Positions 6,654 to 11,722 of a DNA stretch of 11,722 nt are shown here, in pieces (position 1 is the stretch's first letter; the number at the start of each line of letters is the position of its first letter). The stretch spans positions 1 through 11,722 of the forward strand of contig DFPA01000010.1 in the NCBI GenBank assembly GCA_002377025.1, written 5' to 3'. A program made the translations under genes and the position numbers. This DNA is from Patescibacteria group bacterium UBA3527 (GTDB lineage Bacteria; Patescibacteriota; Minisyncoccia; Phycocordibacterales; UBA918). The notes below the pieces were generated by a model, which did not search any database, had not been told where the DNA came from, and saw only the letters and a list, made by a program, of their open reading frames with translations.

Positions 6654-9086
6654 ATGACATTTAACGTTAATGCTCGTGTTCTGTTAGAGCTTGGAGGTGA
6701 ATTGATTTCATCTGATGCAATTGCATTATATGAACTTATCAAAAATGCTAAAGATGCACGGAGTAAGAACGTAATAATTAAAGTTAATATTGCTATAACA
6801 AGATCTGGTTTTGATTCAGCTAAATATTTTATTAAACATGGTGGCTCTTCGGTTGATGCGAAAAAGTTAAAATCTAGATTAGGTGACAAATATTTCAGTC
6901 CTCAGGCAGAGAGAAAATTAGTCGATAAGTTCTGGGATGAAATAGATGGAAAAATGAAAAATGAAGCTTTAGTTTATCTTGATGATTTTTATTGTAATTA
7001 TTCATATATCCAAATCGAAGATTCTGGACATGGAATGTCTCTCGAAGATCTTGAGTTGAAGTTTTTAACAATTGGTACTTCTAATCGGTTAAAAGAAAAA
7101 ATTAATGCTTCTGATGGTCATATTATCCTTGGGGAAAAGGGTATTGGTCGACTATCCACTATGAGACTTGGAAAACGATTACAGGTTACTTCTTCAAGGA
7201 GTGGTGACTCAAACTGGTCAAACCTTTATTTGGACTGGTCAAAATTAGAAGGCGATTTAGAGAGTAAAATCGATGATTTTATTGCTCAGCCGGTTGAGGG
7301 GCAAAAAAAAATTAGTTCAGATATTTCCGGAACAGTATTAACTATTTCGAATTTAATCGAAGATTGGAGTCTTGAGAAGCTAACACTGATTGCTCAGAGG
7401 GATATAGCTAAGCTAAAGAATCCTATGGATAGGTTGGCTAAGAGGCTTGGTGTAGAGATTTTTTATAATGACCGAGAGATCAAGAACTATGTTAGTTTTG
7501 ATCGAACTTATCTAGATCAACGACACGGTTACTTTGAGGTCGAACTACAGTATAAAGATGGAGTTTCAAATGATGGCGAAGAAGGCTTTCCGGAAATAAG
7601 ACTGGAAGGTTCGGTTGAATTTCGTCCTCCTGAGCATCTGGCAATACCTGGAGAGCCAGTGCATCGCGAAACGGTTTCTCTTGGACTTGAAGAGTTAACA
7701 AGTCGATTGGCTGATGGCGGCGCTAAATTGAGAAATGCTGGCGCTGCAGGTGGTTCAGAGCGTTTTGTGGGAATCAGATCACTTGGTCCATTTAAAGCGA
7801 CAGGTTATTGGTTTAATAGGCAAAGGTACAAATTAGAGGGTGATAAGGCAGAGTATCCAGAGTTTAAGGATTGGATGGATCGATGGGCTGGCGGATTGCT
7901 GTTGTACAGAGATGGTTACAGAGTTTACCCTTATGCCACGCCAGATGATGATTGGTTGGAATTGGATAAGAAAGCTCTTTCTGGGCGCGCTTACAAGCTA
8001 AATAGATCTCAAATCGTCGGTTACGTAGATATTACGTCACATAACAATCGATGTTTGCAAGATCAGACCAATAGGCAAGGTCTTCGCGATACTCCTGAGA
8101 AGCGTGCGCTAGTTCGATGTCTTCAGTATGTTATTTGGGGCGAGCTGGGTGGGCTTGTCAAAAAATATGAAGAACGAACGGTAAAGATCGCACAAACAGA
8201 ATTTAGTGAGGTCGATAAGACTGTCAAGCAGAAAACAAAAGATGCTCGCAAGACATTGAATGCGCTTGCGCAAACTGTTCCAGCGGACAAGCAGCATGAA
8301 ATCATGCAGATTAAACAATACTGTGATGAGGTGGAAGCAGCATGGGCGAAGGCGAAAACCGCGCTCAAAAAATCTGAGGAGCAGCACGATGTTTATTTAC
8401 ATCTAGCCTCTGTTGGTCTAATGCTTGAGTTTGTTGTACATGAGATGACTCGAACAGCAAAGGTCACCTTGGACAATATAATTAGTATTCGAGCCCAGTC
8501 CAATTCACCCGCAATCGAAAGTCTTTTTCATCAACTCAAGAGTCTCGAAAAACGTCTACGTATTCTTGATCCAGTGAGTACACCTGGTAGACAGACCAAG
8601 AGCAATGTGAATGTAAGACATGTTATTGAGAACATTTTAGAGACACACAACAGTCAGTTTTCTCGCCATAAAATAAAAGTGGAGTTTATTGCGAGTAAGG
8701 AAAGCTCAGGATTTGAGGCGATGCTGGTTGAGGGCTTTCTATATCATATCTTTGAGAATCTAATCACAAACTCGGTGTACTGGTTGGATCATCATCGTGC
8801 CTTTCTATCTGAAGAACTAAATATTCAGGATTTTGAAGCTAAAATTTCGGTTGAGCTGCTAGTACATGAGCGTAGGATATTATTTTCTGATAACGGTATG
8901 GGCATTTCGCCTTCAATAAAGTCTAAGATCTTTACACCTCTTTTTACGATGAAACCTAACGGGTTAGGTCGAGGAATGGGTTTGTATATTGCCAATAGAC
9001 TTAGCGAAGAATCAGGTATGAAACTTCGGTTAGCACCCGCTGATCAGGATGGTCAGTTCAGAACATTTGAGATTGATTTTTCCTAA
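6654..9086 (+). CDS. Dual GHKL protein: MORC/Hsp90-like ATPase fused to histidine kinase-like module
   Basis: 810 residues, no signal peptide or membrane segment, so cytoplasmic. N-terminal GHKL ATPase: N-box ELIKNAKDA (27-35), a ~60-residue insertion, G1 box EDSGHGM (122-128), and G2 box LGEKGIGR (159-166). Next, LLLYRDGYRVYPYATPDDDW (415-434) is the S5-like domain signature of prokaryotic MORC/MutL-type proteins. A charged, coiled-coil-like helix covers about 500-590. The C-terminal part is histidine-kinase-like: H-box VVHEMTR with His596, N-box ENLITNS (701-707), G1 DNGMGI (746-751), F-box IFTPLF (759-764), and G2 GLGRGMGLYIA (770-780). Start: AGGA 5 bp upstream of ATG 6654. The stop is 2 bp before the next start, and that gene encodes a receiver-like protein, which supports a phosphotransfer pair. 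The first ~800 bases are far more AT-rich than the rest. MORC-like ATPases are known in restriction-modification neighbourhoods; the fusion with a kinase module is the notable part. Confidence 0.8.
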   Translation: MTFNVNARVLLELGGELISSDAIALYELIKNAKDARSKNVIIKVNIAITRSGFDSAKYFIKHGGSSVDAKKLKSRLGDKYFSPQAERKLVDKFWDEIDGKMKNEALVYLDDFYCNYSYIQIEDSGHGMSLEDLELKFLTIGTSNRLKEKINASDGHIILGEKGIGRLSTMRLGKRLQVTSSRSGDSNWSNLYLDWSKLEGDLESKIDDFIAQPVEGQKKISSDISGTVLTISNLIEDWSLEKLTLIAQRDIAKLKNPMDRLAKRLGVEIFYNDREIKNYVSFDRTYLDQRHGYFEVELQYKDGVSNDGEEGFPEIRLEGSVEFRPPEHLAIPGEPVHRETVSLGLEELTSRLADGGAKLRNAGAAGGSERFVGIRSLGPFKATGYWFNRQRYKLEGDKAEYPEFKDWMDRWAGGLLLYRDGYRVYPYATPDDDWLELDKKALSGRAYKLNRSQIVGYVDITSHNNRCLQDQTNRQGLRDTPEKRALVRCLQYVIWGELGGLVKKYEERTVKIAQTEFSEVDKTVKQKTKDARKTLNALAQTVPADKQHEIMQIKQYCDEVEAAWAKAKTALKKSEEQHDVYLHLASVGLMLEFVVHEMTRTAKVTLDNIISIRAQSNSPAIESLFHQLKSLEKRLRILDPVSTPGRQTKSNVNVRHVIENILETHNSQFSRHKIKVEFIASKESSGFEAMLVEGFLYHIFENLITNSVYWLDHHRAFLSEELNIQDFEAKISVELLVHERRILFSDNGMGISPSIKSKIFTPLFTMKPNGLGRGMGLYIANRLSEESGMKLRLAPADQDGQFRTFEIDFS

Positions 9087-9088
9087 AG

Positions 9089-11197
9089 ATGAATAAACTC
9101 ACAGCAGTAGTGATTGATGATGCACTCCTTCTTCCGGGTGCCCGAGAATTGCAAACTTATTCTGATAGTTTGCAAAAAATATTATTGGAGAATGATGACG
9201 TAAGGGAATGGTTTGTTAATGAATTCCCAACCCAAGCACCGGTCGACTCGCAAGGCTTTTTAGATGACTTCTTTGCAAATCAAGAGTCTGTTAGTCGATT
9301 TTGGAAGATTCGCGAGAGCTCTCCACTTGGAGCAGATTTAGGTAAGAGAGCATTTCATGAACTTGAAGTTAAGGTTCAGGGGGAAATCGCACCTCTTCAA
9401 GCGATAATGGAAGCACTTAAGGAGTTAGGTTATGAAGTGAAGTCGTTTGGCTGTCTTCCTAATGATCCAGTTGCACTTGAATATATTAAGAAAGTCAATT
9501 TGGTGGTAATTGATCACTTCCTCGGTGCTCCGGCTGAGGGTGAGGAGGTAGTTATTCCCACAATAGAGTTTTTTGGTAGTTTATTTCTGGATGCATGGAA
9601 AGAGGATCCACCGCTAACACCATATTTTTTATTAATTTCTACGGTAGACGTGGCGAGCACAAATCGAGCATCCCGGTTTCGTGAGCAAATCAACGTTTCA
9701 GAGTCCATGTTTCGTTTTGCTCAGAAGAGCGCAAAGCAGGGAAAGTGCCCTGTTTCCGCGCTCAAATCTTTTCATGAAGAAAGACAAGTGCTGGTTGAGT
9801 ACTCCCATTTTCATGCAAGGTATCGCCAATCTTTAGAGAAGGCGTTCTCTGATGTTCAAAGAACAATTCAGAAATTAGAAATCATGGATCTTGCAGCAAT
9901 AAATGTCGGACAGTTGCAGGGTGAGAGGGAGAGTCTGTCTGCGTACTTGAACTGGTTGGCCGGGCAATACTTTACAAGTAGGCTTGAGGCGGATAAGACA
10001 ACCTTTGAAGCGTCTAAAAAGCTACCGAACAGTATTGAGTCTTCTCTTGTTGGTCACCTTGGTCCGTCAAACATGCTCAGTAATGTTTTTTCGAGAATTT
10101 CGTTGAATAAGCCTGCGAGTCAGGAACATCTGCGATCCTTGGGAAGACCAGTTCAAGTTCGCTTCGGTGACGTCTTCAAAATAAATGGTGTGGAAATTGG
10201 GAGCAATGCTGATGCTAACCAATTAACTTCAGGATATCCCAAGACTGTTCTTACGAATGCTGCCTCTAGACTACGTTTAAGGCGCAACAGAAGAGTTGCC
10301 AGACAAGTGTTTAAGCATGCTTCTCCACAGGGTGAATTCCGTTGTGCGTTGCTTATATCGCAGACCTGCGACGTGATACACCACAAGCTAAACAATAATC
10401 AAATATTGTTTGTTGAGGGTACCGCAGTAGAAATTCCACAGCAAGATAAATCAGGAATGTTCTGGGAGACAGCAAGGCAGATAAATTTGTCCGCTGAAGA
10501 CGGACTATTGATCCGTCACGAGGGGCGATTCTACAAATTGAAATGGGACCCCAAAGAAATAATGACAATCGACAGGACATTCATCGAAAGAAGATTGAAT
10601 GATTTGTACTTAGGACGGTTAAACGAACTGTTTGCGCTTCGGATTCAAAGAGCTGCTCTTGAGCATTTAGGGCGAATCGGTTTACCAATTAAACCTGCGC
10701 AAACACTTGCATTCACTCATTGCAGAATCTCCGCAAGTCTTGGGCAAACAGCTTTCTTTCGCGAAAAAGACAGTTTGTGTTGGGTTGTCTTGAGGATAGA
10801 GAAGGGTGTTGGACCACTGAAACTGTCTGGGGCGTTTACTCAGCAGTTTGTTGACTGGACACTCGATATGCTTGAGGAATTTGAGCTTGAGTCAGAATCT
10901 CAAACCAAAATAAATAAAAAAATCGGTGAATTAAGAGTGGAATTATGTGAATTTTCGCGTTCTTCTCAATGGTCTGTTCACCAAGAGTTTAGAGATAAGA
11001 CGGAAATGCATAAAACCGAGATCAAGTTAGAATTAAATGGTAAATCTGGGGAACCGAAGAAATTCCCTGGGACTGCGTATTTAGACTTTGAGGGTTTTAA
11101 GCCGCCTACAACTTCCAATCAGAATGCTTTGGTGATCACCTTCACCTTCAGCAAGGAAAAATTTGGAGACCATGATAATCATGGTGAGTTTTGGTGA
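9089..11197 (+). CDS. Receiver-like protein with inserted segment and unrecognised C-terminal region
   Basis: 702 residues, cytoplasmic by appearance. Receiver features: strand 1 with acidic pair AVVIDD (Asp10, Asp11), strand 3 with LVVIDHFLG (Asp142, phospho-acceptor position), strand 4 ending FLLIST (Ser184/Thr185), and a basic residue near QKSAK (Lys213 or Lys216). Canonical receivers are ~120 residues with the acceptor near 53, so about 90 extra residues lie between strand 1 and strand 2 (around 17-105). Residues 230-310 are helical and charged. Around 355-450 comes RFGDVFKI, then CALLISQTCDVIHH (419-432), a 'GDxF ... xSQxCD' pattern that I associate only loosely with accessory defence proteins. 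No helix-turn-helix output or nuclease motif is seen. It starts 2 bp after the kinase-like gene with only a weak AAAG upstream, so it probably depends on translational coupling. It is likely the partner or effector of that protein; the biochemical output is unknown. Confidence 0.65.
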   Translation: MNKLTAVVIDDALLLPGARELQTYSDSLQKILLENDDVREWFVNEFPTQAPVDSQGFLDDFFANQESVSRFWKIRESSPLGADLGKRAFHELEVKVQGEIAPLQAIMEALKELGYEVKSFGCLPNDPVALEYIKKVNLVVIDHFLGAPAEGEEVVIPTIEFFGSLFLDAWKEDPPLTPYFLLISTVDVASTNRASRFREQINVSESMFRFAQKSAKQGKCPVSALKSFHEERQVLVEYSHFHARYRQSLEKAFSDVQRTIQKLEIMDLAAINVGQLQGERESLSAYLNWLAGQYFTSRLEADKTTFEASKKLPNSIESSLVGHLGPSNMLSNVFSRISLNKPASQEHLRSLGRPVQVRFGDVFKINGVEIGSNADANQLTSGYPKTVLTNAASRLRLRRNRRVARQVFKHASPQGEFRCALLISQTCDVIHHKLNNNQILFVEGTAVEIPQQDKSGMFWETARQINLSAEDGLLIRHEGRFYKLKWDPKEIMTIDRTFIERRLNDLYLGRLNELFALRIQRAALEHLGRIGLPIKPAQTLAFTHCRISASLGQTAFFREKDSLCWVVLRIEKGVGPLKLSGAFTQQFVDWTLDMLEEFELESESQTKINKKIGELRVELCEFSRSSQWSVHQEFRDKTEMHKTEIKLELNGKSGEPKKFPGTAYLDFEGFKPPTTSNQNALVITFTFSKEKFGDHDNHGEFW
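11169..11185. repeat. 17-bp near-perfect palindrome at the 3' end of the receiver-like gene
   Basis: ACCATGAT-A-ATCATGGT: 8-bp arms around one central base, within the last codons of the gene (stop at 11195-11197). It could fold as a 6-bp stem with a 5-base loop, but no T-run follows directly, so it is a weak terminator at best. A protein-binding site or chance are equally possible. Confidence 0.25.
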
Positions 11198-11390
11198 GGC
11201 TATTTATCTGTTTGGTTACATACTTAAATGAAAATAACAATGTCCATCTTCAAATAAATCGACTATAGATGTGATGGAAGTTATATCACTCGATTCAAAG
11301 TGGTGGAGACGATGGACGGCTATTTAGTGTGGCATTGAGCGCATCTAATGGTGATTCTCGGTTAGAGCATTCTGTAGGATCTTTGAGTCA
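11198..11390. other. Non-coding spacer after the operon
   Basis: 193 bases with no convincing gene on either strand, no strong terminator and no clear promoter. A 7-bp inverted pair, GTCCATC (11242-11248) and GATGGAC (11311-11317), is separated by 62 bases and may be fortuitous. The spacer parts the defence-like operon from the small ORF that follows. Confidence 0.4.
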
Positions 11391-11711
11391 ATGAAGGTTC
11401 TGCATTTTAGTAGTACGGCTAAATTTGATTATTTGACGATGATGGTCAAGCTAGGCTTCGCTAACATTCAAGTGGATTACGCCTACTTGTCGACGTCTAC
11501 AAGGCCTAAGAGGGGTGCTAAGCTTCTTTTCGGTGACGATTTAAACTCTGCGAAATATGCTGATCATGAGCTGGATAGACATGCATTACGGTTAACCGAC
11601 TCGCTGAAATTTGGGTTTCAAGAAATTGGGGGGCTCTATGCAATAGGCGAAAATCCCCCGGAGAATATCGCAGGTTCAGTGGCTAAAGGGGGGTTACTTA
11701 GTCGCTCCTGA
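11391..11711 (+). CDS. Hypothetical 106-residue protein
   Basis: An ATG-to-TGA frame of 106 residues that I do not recognise. It begins MKVLHFSSTAKFDYL, has a basic, polar middle (STRPKRGAK, then HELDRHALRL) and ends Gly/Ser-rich. There is no signal peptide, membrane segment or known motif. AGGA at 11376-11379 is about 11 bp upstream, rather far for a ribosome binding site. The frame is open only to a TGA at 11352, so there is little room for a longer start. It may be a genuine accessory gene, a remnant of a larger gene, or a chance frame; it is the longest uninterrupted frame in this end of the window. Confidence 0.35.
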   Translation: MKVLHFSSTAKFDYLTMMVKLGFANIQVDYAYLSTSTRPKRGAKLLFGDDLNSAKYADHELDRHALRLTDSLKFGFQEIGGLYAIGENPPENIAGSVAKGGLLSRS

Positions 11712-11722
11712 ATATTTCTGCA

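Larger units (their letters stand above)
1..11722. mobile_element. Internal segment of a probable Tn7-like transposon (cargo region)
   Basis: This is inferred from a single marker, the truncated TnsE-like gene at the left edge. In Tn7 and its relatives, tnsE is the last transposition gene and accessory cargo lies beyond it. All genes after it here are on the same strand and look like accessory defence-type genes. No terminal inverted repeat, target-site duplication or other tns gene lies in the window, so the borders are unknown and the coordinates only mark the window. The 11391-11711 ORF may be inside or outside the element. Confidence 0.4.

Noticed and set aside
8109..8387. Two overlapping - strand frames inside the MORC-kinase gene
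   Set aside because: Antisense shadows of the coiled-coil region, where Lys/Glu codons rarely give stops on the other strand.
6639..8832. 12-base direct repeat atattcaggatt near 6639 and 8820
   Set aside because: A few 12-base matches are expected by chance in a window of this size, and the contexts (leader versus coding) are unrelated.
1194..11197. A complete Dnd or Ssp phosphorothioation system, or a BREX system
   Set aside because: DndB/D/E, DndFGH, SspB/D/E, BrxA/B/L, PglX and PglZ counterparts were not recognised; only a PP-loop protein and a large ATPase are shared in type.

Overview
The window looks like the cargo side of a Tn7-like transposon in a proteobacterium, probably a gammaproteobacterium. 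This rests on moderate GC, AGGA-type ribosome binding sites, and a truncated gene at the left edge whose C-terminal layout resembles the Tn7 target-selection protein TnsE. In Tn7 the genes run tnsABCDE and cargo follows tnsE, so the genes to the right sit where cargo is expected. Neither transposon end is visible, and the host species cannot be named from the sequence.

Layout, all on the + strand: 1-925, the 3' end of the tnsE-like gene. 926-1193, a non-coding stretch with a cluster of TGTCGC hexamers, several inverted repeats and a perfect TATAAT box. 1194-6564, four overlapping, translationally coupled genes: an AbrB/MazE-like small regulator, a DUF4007 protein, a ~1145-residue P-loop ATPase, and a PP-loop (PAPS reductase/DndC-like) protein. 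6565-6653, an AT-rich gap. 6654-11197, a tightly coupled pair: an 810-residue protein with two GHKL ATPase modules (N-terminal MORC/Hsp90-like, C-terminal histidine-kinase-like) and a 702-residue protein with a receiver-like N-terminus. 11198-11390, non-coding. 11391-11711, a small unrecognised ORF.

My reading is that 1194-11197 is one multi-gene anti-phage or anti-plasmid candidate system, possibly built from two modules. The first module (DUF4007, ATPase, PP-loop protein) recalls the chemistry side of DNA phosphorothioation systems, but no DndB, DndD, DndE, DndFGH, SspE or cysteine desulfurase is present. The second module looks like an intracellular two-component pair in which a MORC-like DNA-type ATPase is fused to a histidine kinase and the partner is an atypical receiver without a recognisable DNA-binding output. 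The AbrB-like protein and the inverted repeats before it suggest autoregulation. I do not recognise this exact gene combination as a named defence system, and no nuclease effector is obvious. The function is inferred from domains and context only.
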